A stretch of 64,000 nt of DNA from Zipacnadum sp036504235 (GTDB taxonomy: Bacteria; Armatimonadota; Zipacnadia; Zipacnadales; Zipacnadaceae). The stretch lies in contig DASXVN010000079.1 of assembly GCA_036504235.1 (NCBI GenBank), positions 124,001-188,000 of the forward strand, written 5' to 3'. Each line of letters starts with the position of its first letter. The first letter of the stretch is position 1. This document shows, in pieces, positions 32,701 to 40,387 of this stretch. The notes under the pieces were generated by a model. That model did not search any database. It was not told where the DNA came from and saw only the letters and a program-made list of their open reading frames with translations. Made by a program: the position numbers and the translations under genes.

Positions 32701-33734
32701 CACGTGCGGTAGCTCTGGTCGGCGAGCGGGCCATACTCCAGAAGAATATCGTAGTCGCCATGCGCCACTTCGCAGTGCGGCTCCATAATGGTGGTCAGGT
32801 TCGGGTCGTCGACATAGCGCTGGACCCACTGCTGGGAAAGCGCGAGCAGCTCGTCCTTGCCCTTCTGCGAGCACCAACTCACGGCCCCGGGGCCGCCGAA
32901 GTAGGAGTTGTTCACCGCGTGGAAGGAGCCGACGTACCCGGGCATCTTGCCCATGGTCTCGTCGCGGTAGCGGTTGCTCCACCAGGGCAGGTTGTCGCCC
33001 AGGGTGGGCTGGATCTGGAAGTTGAGTCCGTATTTGTCGCAGGCCTGCGCCGCCCAGGACATGAGGGGGAGGTCGTTCATTCCGCCGGCTCGGTCCTGGC
33101 TGAACTGGGTGTCCCAGAACACCATGCCGGTGTTGGTCTGCTTGGCCCACTGGTACTCCGAGTCGTAGTTGTAGGGCTGCGTGTAATCGTAGTCCACGAG
33201 ATGGGGGGCGTTGGTCTTGTCAGGCTTGAACCAGGCGTAGTTGTAGAAGTTCCAGCCGAACTGATCCCACTTGCCCAGGTAGCGCGGCAGGGCGCTGGCC
33301 GGGGCGCCGAATTGCCAGCCGGCGCCGGTCAGAGCCACCGCGGCTCCCGCGGAGGCGGCCTGGGGGCTGATCCCGGCGACGATGACCACGCTGGGCCCGC
33401 GGCGGGCGGCTAGCAGACAGCCCTGGTCTTTGACCTGCAGGCCCGTGGCCTCTGGCCCGCCGGGGAAGGAGAGCTTCAGAGTGGTCACGCCCGGCAGGCC
33501 TTGGGCATCGGAGAGGTACTTGGCCTGGAGCAGCATGGCCTTGTCGGCGCTTTCGCACTCCAGGCGCAGGAGCGAATAGCCGGCCGCGGCGGTCGCCGGC
33601 TCAAAGCTGCCGGAGAGCTTGCCGTAGGCGCGGAGGCTAACGGGGCCGATCGGCTCCGGAGCGGCGTACAGCGGGCTGGTGAGCAGAGCAGCAGTGGTGG
33701 CGAGGACGATACACCAAGTCATGAATCGTTGCAT
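29796..33734 (-). CDS. Large secreted multidomain glycosidase (GH42/GH2-like)
   Basis: This 1312-aa protein has a signal peptide (residues 1-24, cleavage near LYAAPEP). Domains by eye are an N-terminal beta domain (~25-130) and a TIM-barrel-like catalytic region (~150-360, WNFYNYAW, GLNFQIQPTLGDNLPWW, with a candidate acid in IMEPHCEVAHGDYD). A GH2-type sugar-binding jelly roll (~385-530; AWWRRGFSVPGPWL) precedes further barrel sequence. A GATase-like/trimerisation-type domain (~690-870; QYDLVYDEQTTVMSPALVAKIADWVKAGGTFV) and two C-terminal jelly rolls follow. The family assignment is approximate. A candidate operator overlaps the start codon, and the gene follows the LacI-type regulator by 99 nt. 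Confidence 0.75.
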   Translation of the reverse strand: MQRFMTWCIVLATTAALLTSPLYAAPEPIGPVSLRAYGKLSGSFEPATAAAGYSLLRLECESADKAMLLQAKYLSDAQGLPGVTTLKLSFPGGPEATGLQVKDQGCLLAARRGPSVVIVAGISPQAASAGAAVALTGAGWQFGAPASALPRYLGKWDQFGWNFYNYAWFKPDKTNAPHLVDYDYTQPYNYDSEYQWAKQTNTGMVFWDTQFSQDRAGGMNDLPLMSWAAQACDKYGLNFQIQPTLGDNLPWWSNRYRDETMGKMPGYVGSFHAVNNSYFGGPGAVSWCSQKGKDELLALSQQWVQRYVDDPNLTTIMEPHCEVAHGDYDILLEYGPLADQSYRTWLQNVRKYDLPGLAQRWGQKLARWEDVKVPEVASFLGWGPDAVDLTGVWKVKYATQEEGQQQNLFDPSLDTSGWGEMVAPGNDREMFISLNPAWWRRGFSVPGPWLQANAGKPIYLYLWDLNRRRDKAPVIVYLNGQLVATDDRATGLGFFIADVSKAVQSGGNLLTVYLPDGFLGYRVYLAATAPTQYPYLGKAMNARWVDFREWQTWTRADAIRRGMEAIRGADPNRPISLAAPDSVVDYAKQLAVKYGGFFHNTGYMSGFYAPYFARMMRSVNLPSSAEPGGPASTLPELKAFWWRVTMTGLESYNYFIHIGNVLWDPEMRTWFEQQQPMIHLLGKYHMPDTRVASLTGVRCERLFGWPWVQADATRPAGGAWNQEAVGHLAVPSDLLTEMDVESGMLNQYDLVYDEQTTVMSPALVAKIADWVKAGGTFVTLANTGRHTETEPNTWPISALTNCDVLWTSPVKQTGEYEWQPLAVEPGQTMLDTAYWGQPNRQANGLGLKPRGDDVQVLLRWKNDNSMAVGVRPLGKGRVFIVGTHFTNDRFWWGDPQSRDRLNNEILAACGVKNQDDAQVNDQLISGNTGIHDAPAGRHFLSNNGLYDVYLICNQTKEVKDFVLSLPQGAAGRTWAYDVLPGQSLPGAAAAGRVSFPALKLEPADMRALLVPRGQITQAPRDWLQLQEGWWQGTAPGQVLTPDKFDWVSDLTKGWTLAAAEGVDPAAASQPGVKLAGTPNLELGIWTYAVPNPPQNGVFRREFTVPAAWKDGKVWLHWQSWTNGAFMQKGRIWLDGVAMTGWVEGAQEMYLEGIPAGTTHALLAEIQGTPYIAGSPGDAWLEYEPKPAEEIVLQGQWQPSPDGLTRTAPVTLPGEFTGRMARGMFVAPRGWKGQTVMLHAVTDPKAEPLLAVLVNGKMIRRHHHINGTRMDINITPLLKYGEANEIEIVAPYAGRKIVTELSLRAYAPNGMYP
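33722..33733. promoter_or_regulatory. Candidate LacI-family operator at the glycosidase start
   Basis: TGAATCGTTGCA (reverse complement TGCAACGATTCA) matches the site at 34900-34911 at 11 of 12 positions and the LacI-family TGnAACGnTTCA pattern. It overlaps codons 1-5 of the glycosidase, so selection on coding could contribute. Confidence 0.45.
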
Positions 33735-33833
33735 GCTTCATCCCTCTAAAACCAGAAGTGAGTGGGGTTTGCTCCTGTAACGCCTGTGCGCCGTCTCCGG
33801 CGGCCTTCTCCGCCGCCGGGGTCGCCGTCGAGC

Positions 33834-34919
33834 CTATCCGGTGGGGCCGCAGGACTCGCGCGCCACGAAGACCGGCTCGCACCGCACTTGCTGCGGCGCC
33901 GAGGGAGTGTGGCGGTCTTGCAGGCGCCGGTAGAGCAGCCGCATGACCTCGGCCCCCAACGCTTGTTCCGGAGTCCGGAAGGAGGCCAGCGGCGGGAGGG
34001 TTAGCCGGCACCCGTCCAAGTCGTCAAAACCGATCACCGCTACGTCCTCGGGAACTCTCAGACCCAGTGCGGCCAGGCCCTCCAGCACCCCGTAGGCGGT
34101 CTCGTCGTTGGCGGCCATGATGGCGTTGGGCCGATCTCCGTTGCCCGACGCAAAGTGCAGGTCCACAGCGGTGCGGCCCAGTTGACGCCAGGCGTTGGGC
34201 GGGGTATCGCAACGCAGGTCCTGCACCGGCCCGGCTTCGGCCTCGGCGGCAGCGGTCTGCAGCCCCCGCAGACGCTCGCTGGCCCAGGGATGGGACTCGG
34301 CGTGCCAGGGCATGCCCACATAAGCCAACCGGCTGCGGCCCTGGCGCAGGAAGTGGCGCCCGGCGGCGTACCCGGCGGCCAGGTTGTCTACGACCACCGA
34401 GTCGGCTTCGAGGCCCGGAATGGGCACATCGGCCAGGAAAACCACCGGGGTGCGCTCCGCGGCCAGCCGGCGGTAGTGCTCCAGCCGCTCGGGGATCACT
34501 TCGCTCCGCGCGCAGATCACCAGACCCTCCACGGCGAGTTCCAGCATCATCTCGGTGGCGGTGACCTCGTCCTGGAAGTCGTCCTCTATCGGGGTCACCA
34601 GCATGCGGTAGCCGCAGTCCCGGGCCTCTCGGCGCACGGCGCTGGCGGCGCGGTTGCTGTTGACCGACTCCAGGCTGGAAGTGATCACGCCGATCATGCC
34701 GGTGCGCCGCGTGCGCAAGCTCCGGGCCAGGTGGTTGGGGCGATAGCCTAGTTCGTCGGCCATCTGCTGGATGCGCTCGCGGGTGTGGGGACTCAGCGTC
34801 CCGCCGCCCCGCAGCGCGTAGTAAACGGTAGTGGGGGAGACGCCGGCCAGGCGCGCAATGTCCTTGACCGAGACCGGCTCGCCAGGGGTGAGATTTTCAT
34901 GCAACGCTTCATGTGCCAT
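33834..34919 (-). CDS. LacI family transcriptional regulator
   Basis: This 361-aa regulator has the N-terminal LacI helix-turn-helix VKDIARLAGVSPTTVYYALRG (hinge RPNHLARSLRT). A periplasmic-binding-protein-like sensor domain follows (IGVITSS, GLVICARSE, DSVVVDNLAAGYAAGRHF, AIMAANDETAYGVLEG, AVIGFDD). It heads the minus-strand glycosidase/dehydrogenase run and is its likely local regulator. The -10 box TATAAT ends 6 nt upstream of ATG 34919, so the mRNA is predicted leaderless; ATG 34925 would lie upstream of the transcript. Candidate operators lie in its own promoter and first codons, suggesting autoregulation. Confidence 0.92.
   Translation of the reverse strand: MAHEALHENLTPGEPVSVKDIARLAGVSPTTVYYALRGGGTLSPHTRERIQQMADELGYRPNHLARSLRTRRTGMIGVITSSLESVNSNRAASAVRREARDCGYRMLVTPIEDDFQDEVTATEMMLELAVEGLVICARSEVIPERLEHYRRLAAERTPVVFLADVPIPGLEADSVVVDNLAAGYAAGRHFLRQGRSRLAYVGMPWHAESHPWASERLRGLQTAAAEAEAGPVQDLRCDTPPNAWRQLGRTAVDLHFASGNGDRPNAIMAANDETAYGVLEGLAALGLRVPEDVAVIGFDDLDGCRLTLPPLASFRTPEQALGAEVMRLLYRRLQDRHTPSAPQQVRCEPVFVARESCGPTG
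34900..34911. promoter_or_regulatory. Candidate LacI-family operator in the start region of the lacI-type gene
   Basis: TGCAACGCTTCA fits the LacI-family half-site pattern (10 of 12 to TGAAACGTTTCA). It is part of a 16-bp block, CATGCAACGCTTCATG (34898-34913), repeated with one change at the glycosidase start. Confidence 0.45.
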
Positions 34920-34925
34920 GTGCAT

Positions 34926-34953
34926 ATTATAAACGTTATGCTCGCCTTGTCAA
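34926..34953 (-). promoter_or_regulatory. Consensus sigma70 promoter of the lacI-type gene, with internal AACGTT
   Basis: The minus strand reads TTGACA (34948-34953), a 16-bp spacer, then TATAAT (34926-34931); both boxes are perfect. ATAAACGTTAT (34929-34939) straddles the -10 and spacer and could be a further operator. Confidence 0.85.
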
Positions 34954-35129
34954 TGATTTGGCGACCGGTGGTAGCGGCGACCTGAGGGGGGCGGCACGGT
35001 CCCCCGTAGCGCCGCGCCACCACAGGAATCCGGCAGTTCACCGCACCCCTTCGCGGTCCGGGGGGAGACTTCCCGGCTGGGGCAGGTCCGCTTGCGCAGG
35101 TGAGGGGCGACCCGCAGGGGAAAAATGCC

Positions 35130-35424
35130 GGAGTTAGGTATGGTGTCCCCCGAATCCCCTAGGGTGTTGTAGGTGTACTGGGTCTCATGCCCCAGCGGGT
35201 CGGTAAGGCCAGCCAGGTCACCATTGGCGTTGTAGGTATAGGTGGTGGTGTGACTGAGCGGATTGGTCAGTGTCAGCAGGTTTTGGTTGCCGTCATAAGT
35301 ATAGAAGGTAGTGTGGCTCAAAGGGTCGGTGACGGTGAGCAGATTGTTGTGCCCGTCGTAGGTGCAAGTGGTGATTTTGCCTAGGGCGTTGGTCCCGGTC
35401 AGCCGGTTGCCTTGTTCAACGCCG
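35130..35424 (-). pseudogene. Rhs/YD-repeat protein fragment
   Basis: Read on the minus strand, the frame GNRLTGTNALGKITTCTYDG, followed by three more units of the type TYDGNQNLLTLTNPLSHTT, is a run of YD (Rhs) repeats with a 21-residue period. It has no start codon, signal or core beyond about four repeats. It fades near 35151 (NTLGDS), after which the frame stays open without similarity. The 5' end overlaps the last ~26 nt of the membrane-protein gene upstream. This is debris of a polymorphic-toxin Rhs locus. Confidence 0.75.
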
Positions 35425-36040
35425 CTCGGCGGCCCTTTTCCGCTGCAACTGCGATAAGCCCGCCAGGATACAAGGCAATAATATAGGGACGATATTCAGG
35501 CCATACATTTTGGAGGCCATAGAAGAACCAACCCACGCACATCACCCCGACTCCCACAGTGAACAATACCCCCAATATCACAGATTCTATGGGCAGGCCG
35601 TCTCGGCGTGAGCGGTAGTATCGTCCCCACCAGACGGACATAAATGTTAGAAACGCAGCGACCACCAATAAGCCCATGGTCGCAGGTTGGTTCGGGCAGC
35701 CGAGCATGAAGGCCGCTAGGGCGATGGCTAAGATCAGGTAGCCCAGAACGACAATCCACTGAAAGATGTCGAGGCCGTGGCTCCGACGTCGGAGAGTAGC
35801 CACAGATAGCAGGGTGATGGCGATCAATGATCCGGACGCACCTACGCCTATCCAACCACCCGGACGGGTGATCGCAGTCGGATGTCGCACCAGATCATTC
35901 AGTGCTATCCCCGCTAAAACTGGCAGAACGCCGGCTATAACATAGCCAATGCCCAGCCTTCGCTCTCCGCTCCGCAACGCACGCTCCATTGGGCCGAACA
36001 CAGGGTTGTCATCGAACAACAGTTGGTCATTCTTGCGCAT
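35399..36040 (-). CDS. Multi-pass membrane protein in Rhs debris (possible orphan immunity protein)
   Basis: This 213-aa protein has about six hydrophobic helices (YVIAGVLPVLAGIAL, GASGSLIAITLLSVATL, WIVVLGYLILAIALAAFMLG, MGLLVVAAFLTFMSVWWG, ESVILGVLFTVGVGVMCVGWFFYG, YIIALYPGGLIAVA) and a short cytosolic N-terminus. It has no family I recognise. The start ATG 36040 follows GAGGAGG (36050-36056). Its last codons overlap, in another frame, the start of an Rhs YD-repeat fragment (GNRLTG). The arrangement toxin tail - membrane protein - Rhs core fragment is that of a displaced Rhs toxin/immunity cassette. Base composition is lower in GC than the flanks. Confidence 0.6.
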   Translation of the reverse strand: MRKNDQLLFDDNPVFGPMERALRSGERRLGIGYVIAGVLPVLAGIALNDLVRHPTAITRPGGWIGVGASGSLIAITLLSVATLRRRSHGLDIFQWIVVLGYLILAIALAAFMLGCPNQPATMGLLVVAAFLTFMSVWWGRYYRSRRDGLPIESVILGVLFTVGVGVMCVGWFFYGLQNVWPEYRPYIIALYPGGLIAVAAEKGRRAALNKATG

Positions 36041-36062
36041 CTCGGGATGCCTCCTCTGTTCG

Positions 36063-36269
36063 CTAGTTCGACGATGACTTTGAGTTGCCATAAACAGGCT
36101 GGGGGTCTAAGATGCCGCCGATGATTCCGATGATCGGTGTCCCAATGCAGTCGCCGATGAGTTCTCCACAAATCCCGACTGTGGTGGGGTCGCCAAGCAC
36201 GTCTTGCCAGCAACCGCAGCGACAGCTTACCATACGGAATTCCGGGGAAACATTCTCAATTCCCCACAT
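36063..36269 (-). CDS. Small ORF, possible remnant of an Rhs toxin C-terminus
   Basis: This 68-aa frame is rich in Cys, Gly and Ile (CRCGCWQDVLG, GICGELIGDCIGTPIIGIIGG). It ends 22 nt before the membrane-protein start on the same strand. No good ribosome-binding site is visible (GAGGGGG is only about 2-3 nt from the ATG), and the frame stays open upstream, so it may be the tail of a degraded larger protein. No function is assigned. Confidence 0.3.
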   Translation of the reverse strand: MWGIENVSPEFRMVSCRCGCWQDVLGDPTTVGICGELIGDCIGTPIIGIIGGILDPQPVYGNSKSSSN

Positions 36270-36349
36270 TTCCCCCTCTGAAATACTTATTCGCGGCCCA
36301 GGGGTACTCTCCTGCCGGGGCCGTCTAGCTCTCTTGACCTCGCGGGGGA

Positions 36350-36436
36350 CCCGGCGTCAGGGCCGGGCGCCGGGCCTGGAGGGAAGGAGTCGCCCCCGGA
36401 AGCGGCGAAGATTCACCGTGTCGGGTGTGGCCCGAC
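36350..36436 (+). other. Two hairpins in the araB upstream region
   Basis: CCCGGCG (36350-36356) pairs with CGCCGGG (36368-36374), and GTCGGG (36420-36425) pairs with CCCGAC (36431-36436), just before the araB ribosome site. The rest of the 36270-36463 interval shows no other feature I can name. Confidence 0.35.
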
Positions 36437-36463
36437 CTCAGTCGTCGCCAAGGAGGCTCCCGC

Positions 36464-38149
36464 ATGACCGAACCACGATATTCTCTCGGCCTTGACTATG
36501 GCACCAACTCGGTGCGCGCGCTGCTGGTGGACATCCGCACCGGCGCCGAGATTGCCGGCAAAGTTCACGACTACCAGCGCGGGGAGCAGGGCATCCTCAC
36601 CGATCCGGCCAACCCGCACGTGGCGCGCCAGCACCCGCTCGACTACCTGGAGGGCCTGGAGTGTGCGGTCACCGGCGCGCTGCAGGCCGCGGCCGCCGTG
36701 CCCGGCTTCTCCGCCGAGCTGGTCATCGGTCTCGGCGTGGATACTACCGGCTCGACGCCGCTCCCGGTGGACCGGGCCGGCGTCCCCCTGGCGCTGCACC
36801 CGGAGTTCGCCGCCGACCTCAACGCCCTCGCCTGGCTGTGGAAGGACCACTCCTCCGTAGCCGAGGCCGCGCAGATCACCGCGGCGGCCCGCCGCCTGCG
36901 CCCCGCCTACCTGTCCCGCTGCGGCGGCACCTACTCCTCGGAGTGGTTCTGGGCCAAGCTCTGGCACTGCCTGAACGTGGACCCGGAGGTCTTCGCCGCC
37001 GCCTACAGTTGGGTGGAGTGCTGCGACTGGATTCCGGCGGTGCTGGTCGGCAATACCGACCCCGAGCAGCTCCGGCGCGGCGTCTGCGCGGCGGGGCACA
37101 AGGCCATGTACGCCGCCGAATGGGGCGGCCTGCCGGACGCTGAGTTCCTGGCCGAGCTGGACCCGCGCCTGGCCGACCTGCGCGGCCGGCTCTACGAGTG
37201 CGCCTATGACTCCTCGACCGTAGCGGGCCGGCTCTCCGCCGAGTGGGCGCAGAAACTCGGTCTGCCCGAGGGGATCGCGGTGGCGGTCGGCGCTTTCGAC
37301 GCCCATCATGGCGCGGTCGGCGCGGGCGTGGCCGAGGGGACGCTGGTCAAGATCATCGGCACCTCCACCTGCGATATCACGGTCAGCCCCGGCGGCGGCG
37401 AGCCGCTGGACCTGCCCGGCGTTTGTGGCGTGGTGGACGGCTCGGTCCTCCCCGGCTACTTCGGCATCGAGGCGGGCCAGTCCGCGGTGGGCGACATCTT
37501 CAACTGGTTCGTCACCCACGTCTGCGGCGGCGACGGCGCCCTGCATGAGCAGCTTACCGCCGAGGCGGCGCAGCTCCGCCCCGGCGAGAGCGGCTTGCTG
37601 GCCCTGGACTGGAACAATGGCAACCGCACCATCCTGGTGGACGCGCGGCTCACCGGCCTGCTGCTCGGCCAGACCCTGCACACCAGCCAGGCGGAGATCT
37701 ACCGAGCGCTGATTGAGGCCACCGCTTTCGGCGCGCTGACCATCCTCAACCGCATGGAGGAGCGCGGCGTGCCGGTCGCGCGGATCATCAACTGCGGCGG
37801 CATCGCCGAGAAAAACGCCCTGCTCATGCAGATTTACGCGGACGTGACCAACCGCACCATGCTGGTCTCCCGCTCGGCGCAGACCTGCGCGCTGGGCGCG
37901 GCGATCTTCGGCGCGGTAGCGGCCGGCCCCGAGGCCGGCGGCTACGCCACCACCGAGGAAGCCCAGGCGGCCATGACCGGCGTCAAGGACCTCCACTACG
38001 ACCCCAACCCGGCCGCCCACGAGCGCTACATGAGCCTGTATGCGTTGTACAAGCGCCTCCACGACGCCTTCGGTGTCCCCGGCACCACCGACGACCTGTC
38101 CGATGTGATGAAAACACTACTGGATATCAAGGCGGAGGTCTCGTCCTAA
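36464..38149 (+). CDS. araB: Ribulokinase
   Basis: This 561-aa FGGY-family kinase phosphorylates L-ribulose to L-ribulose 5-phosphate in arabinose catabolism. The N-terminal phosphate-binding LGLDYGTNSVRALLVD, VIGLGVDTTGSTPLPVD, EWFWAKLWHCLN, VGAFDAHHGAVGAG and KIIGTSTCDI are ribulokinase hallmarks. The C-terminal ALTILNRMEERGVPVARIINCGG holds the second ATP-binding block. AAGGAGG (36450-36456) is 7 nt before the ATG. Its stop overlaps the araD ATG (TAATG). Length is standard. Confidence 0.96.
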   Translation: MTEPRYSLGLDYGTNSVRALLVDIRTGAEIAGKVHDYQRGEQGILTDPANPHVARQHPLDYLEGLECAVTGALQAAAAVPGFSAELVIGLGVDTTGSTPLPVDRAGVPLALHPEFAADLNALAWLWKDHSSVAEAAQITAAARRLRPAYLSRCGGTYSSEWFWAKLWHCLNVDPEVFAAAYSWVECCDWIPAVLVGNTDPEQLRRGVCAAGHKAMYAAEWGGLPDAEFLAELDPRLADLRGRLYECAYDSSTVAGRLSAEWAQKLGLPEGIAVAVGAFDAHHGAVGAGVAEGTLVKIIGTSTCDITVSPGGGEPLDLPGVCGVVDGSVLPGYFGIEAGQSAVGDIFNWFVTHVCGGDGALHEQLTAEAAQLRPGESGLLALDWNNGNRTILVDARLTGLLLGQTLHTSQAEIYRALIEATAFGALTILNRMEERGVPVARIINCGGIAEKNALLMQIYADVTNRTMLVSRSAQTCALGAAIFGAVAAGPEAGGYATTEEAQAAMTGVKDLHYDPNPAAHERYMSLYALYKRLHDAFGVPGTTDDLSDVMKTLLDIKAEVSS

Positions 38150-38850
38150 TGCTGGAGAGCCTCAAGCAATCCGTCTGGGCGGCCAATCTTTTCCTGGTGG
38201 AGAACCATCTGGTGCTGCTCACCTGGGGCAACGTTTCCGGGCGCGATGCGGACACCGGGCTGGTCGTCATCAAGCCTTCGGGCGTGGCCTATGTCGGGTT
38301 GCGGCCGGAGCAGATGGTGGTCGTGGACCTCGACGGTCGCGTGGTCGAGGGCGATTTGCGGCCCTCCTCGGACACGCCCACCCATCTGGTGCTGTACCGC
38401 GCTTTCCCCGAGCTGGGCGGCGTGGCGCATACCCATTCCACGCACGCCACCGCCTGGGCGCAGGCCGGACGCGCGCTGCCCTGCTACGGCACGACCCATG
38501 CCGACAGCTTCCGCGGGGAGGTGCCGATAACCGCACCCCTCACCGACGAGGCGCTGGCCGGCGACTATGAGGCGAAGACCGGGGAGGCCATCGTCCACGC
38601 CTTCACCCGGGCTACGCCGGCGCTGAGCCCCCGCGAGGTCCCGGCGGCCCTGGTAGTTGGCCACGGGCCCTTCACCTGGGGCGCCAGCGCCGCGCAGGCG
38701 GCCGAGAACTGCCTGATCCTCGAGGAATGTGCCCGGATGGCGGCGCTCACCGAGGCCCTGAACCCCGCCGCGGCACCGCTCAGCGTCGCGTTACGGGATA
38801 AGCATTTCCTACGCAAACACGGCAGCGACGCGTATTACGGACAGAAATAG
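38149..38850 (+). CDS. araD: L-ribulose-5-phosphate 4-epimerase
   Basis: This 233-aa class II aldolase-family epimerase converts L-ribulose 5-phosphate to D-xylulose 5-phosphate. The Zn2+ ligands are His-x-His in GVAHTHSTHAT and a later His in LVVGHGPFTWG. TWGNVSGRD and VIKPSGVAY bind phosphate, and Asp/Tyr residues around CYGTTHADSFRGEVPIT complete the site. The start overlaps the araB stop. All family motifs are intact and the length is normal. Confidence 0.95.
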   Translation: MLESLKQSVWAANLFLVENHLVLLTWGNVSGRDADTGLVVIKPSGVAYVGLRPEQMVVVDLDGRVVEGDLRPSSDTPTHLVLYRAFPELGGVAHTHSTHATAWAQAGRALPCYGTTHADSFRGEVPITAPLTDEALAGDYEAKTGEAIVHAFTRATPALSPREVPAALVVGHGPFTWGASAAQAAENCLILEECARMAALTEALNPAAAPLSVALRDKHFLRKHGSDAYYGQK

Positions 38851-38895
38851 AGCGCAGACTCGCGAGCCTGCGCTACCCAACACTGGAGGAACAAC

Positions 38896-40308
38896 ATGTC
38901 TAAGACAACGCTGGGTATGATTGTCGGTAACCGGGGTTTTTTCCCCGATCATCTGGTCGAGGAAGGGCGCCGGGAGATGCTGGGGGCGCTGGAGGGGGCC
39001 GGCTTTGACGTGATCGCGCTGCCCGCCGACGCCACGCCCTTTGGCTCCGTGGAGACGCGCGAGGACGCCAAGAAGTGCGCCGATCTCTTCAAGGCCAACG
39101 CGGCTAAGATTGACGGGGTGATCGTTACCCTGCCCAACTTCGGCGACGAGCGCGCGGTGGCCGATACCCTGCGCCTGTCGGGCTTGGACGTGCCCGTTTT
39201 GATCCACGCCTTCGCCGACGACCCCACGAAGATGACGCTGCAGGCGCGCCGCGATTCCTTCTGCGGCAAGATCTCGGTCTGCAACAACCTGCGGCAGTAT
39301 GGGATTGACTACTCCCTGACCACCGAACACTGCCTGGCGCCGAGTTCCCCGCAACTGGCCCGCGACTTGGACCAGTTCGCCCGCGTCTGCCGCGTCGTCG
39401 GCGGCCTGCGCGGCGCTCGGATCGGCGCCCTGGGGGCCCGCCCGGCCAACTTCACCACCGTCCGCTACAGCGAGAAGATTCTGGAGGCCGCCGGCATCAG
39501 TATCGAGGTGCTGGACCTGTCCGAGGTCTTCGGGCGCATCGGCAAACTGGATGACGCGGCCGCTGCGGTGCAGGCCAAGGTCGCCGCGATCCGCGCCTAC
39601 GTGCCGGCCACCAACGTCCCGGAGGTCGCGCTCATCAAGATGGCCAAGCTCGGCGTGGTGATTGACGACTTCGTGGCCGAGAACGATCTGGTGGCCACCG
39701 CGGTGCAGTGCTGGACCTCGATGGAAGAGTACTTCGGCGTGGTCCCCTGCACCATCATGAGCATGCTCTCCAACAGCCTGCTGCCTAGCGCCTGCGAGGT
39801 GGACGTGACCGGCGCGGTCGGCATGTACGCGCTGACCCTGGCCTCGGAGCGGCCCGCGGGGCTGCTGGACTGGAACAACAACTACGGCACGGACCCCGAC
39901 AAGTGCGTGCTGTTCCACTGCTCCAACCTGCCCCAGGACCTGTTCGGCGGCGCGGCGTGCATGGGCCAGCAGGACATCATCGGCGGCACGGTGGGCATGG
40001 AGAACACCTACGGCACCTGCGTGGGTCGGCTGGCCCCGGGGCCCTTCACTTTCGCGCGGGTCAGCACCGACGACCTTAACGGCACGCTGGAGGCCTACGT
40101 GGGGCACGGCGAGTTTACCGACGATCCGCTGCAGACCTTCGGCGGCGCGGGGGTGGCCTATGTGCAGAACCTGCAGGGGCTGCTGGAGTACATCTGCACC
40201 GAGGGCTTCGAGCATCACGTGGCGGTCAGCCCCGGGCACGTGGCCAACGCCCTGGACGAGGCTCTCAGCGTTTATCTGGGCTGGGGCGTATACAATCACA
40301 ACTGCTAG
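38896..40308 (+). CDS. L-fucose/L-arabinose isomerase family protein (functional AraA candidate)
   Basis: This 470-aa ketol-isomerase belongs to the FucI/AraA superfamily rather than canonical AraA. Visible blocks are GMIVGNRGFFPDHLVEEGRREM, VTLPNFGDERAVADTL, VPVLIHAFADDP, RDSFCGKISVCNNLRQYGI, GARPANFTTVRYSEK and CEVDVTGAVGMYAL. DWNNNYG, VLFHCSNLP and VSPGHVANAL follow (Glu/Asp/His metal ligands). GGAGGA lies 8-9 nt before the ATG. Its place after araB and araD strongly suggests that it isomerises L-arabinose to L-ribulose; a different sugar (for example L-fucose or L-ribose) cannot be excluded. Confidence 0.88.
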   Translation: MSKTTLGMIVGNRGFFPDHLVEEGRREMLGALEGAGFDVIALPADATPFGSVETREDAKKCADLFKANAAKIDGVIVTLPNFGDERAVADTLRLSGLDVPVLIHAFADDPTKMTLQARRDSFCGKISVCNNLRQYGIDYSLTTEHCLAPSSPQLARDLDQFARVCRVVGGLRGARIGALGARPANFTTVRYSEKILEAAGISIEVLDLSEVFGRIGKLDDAAAAVQAKVAAIRAYVPATNVPEVALIKMAKLGVVIDDFVAENDLVATAVQCWTSMEEYFGVVPCTIMSMLSNSLLPSACEVDVTGAVGMYALTLASERPAGLLDWNNNYGTDPDKCVLFHCSNLPQDLFGGAACMGQQDIIGGTVGMENTYGTCVGRLAPGPFTFARVSTDDLNGTLEAYVGHGEFTDDPLQTFGGAGVAYVQNLQGLLEYICTEGFEHHVAVSPGHVANALDEALSVYLGWGVYNHNC

Positions 40309-40335
40309 CCCGTAGCCGCGAAGCGAGGAAACGAA

Positions 40336-40369
40336 AAAGGCCCCGTCCACTGGACGGGGCCTTTGTTTT
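40336..40369. terminator. Bidirectional terminator after the ara operon
   Basis: A 13-bp perfect stem, AAAGGCCCCGTCC (40336-40348) with GGACGGGGCCTTT (40352-40364), has an ACT loop and is followed by GTTTTG. The A-run on the left makes it useful for the convergent gene too. Confidence 0.92.
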
Positions 40370-40387
40370 GTCGGAGGACTGCAGCTT

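Noticed and set aside
30258..33413. Very long open frame antisense to the 1312-aa glycosidase
   Set aside because: High GC makes antisense frames open by chance. The translation is low complexity (His/Gly/Val/Arg-rich) and the minus-strand frame has clear domains and a signal peptide.
36270..36463. Sigma70 promoter for araB (TTGACC at 36334)
   Set aside because: No acceptable -10 hexamer at 16-18 bp; the real promoter could not be identified.
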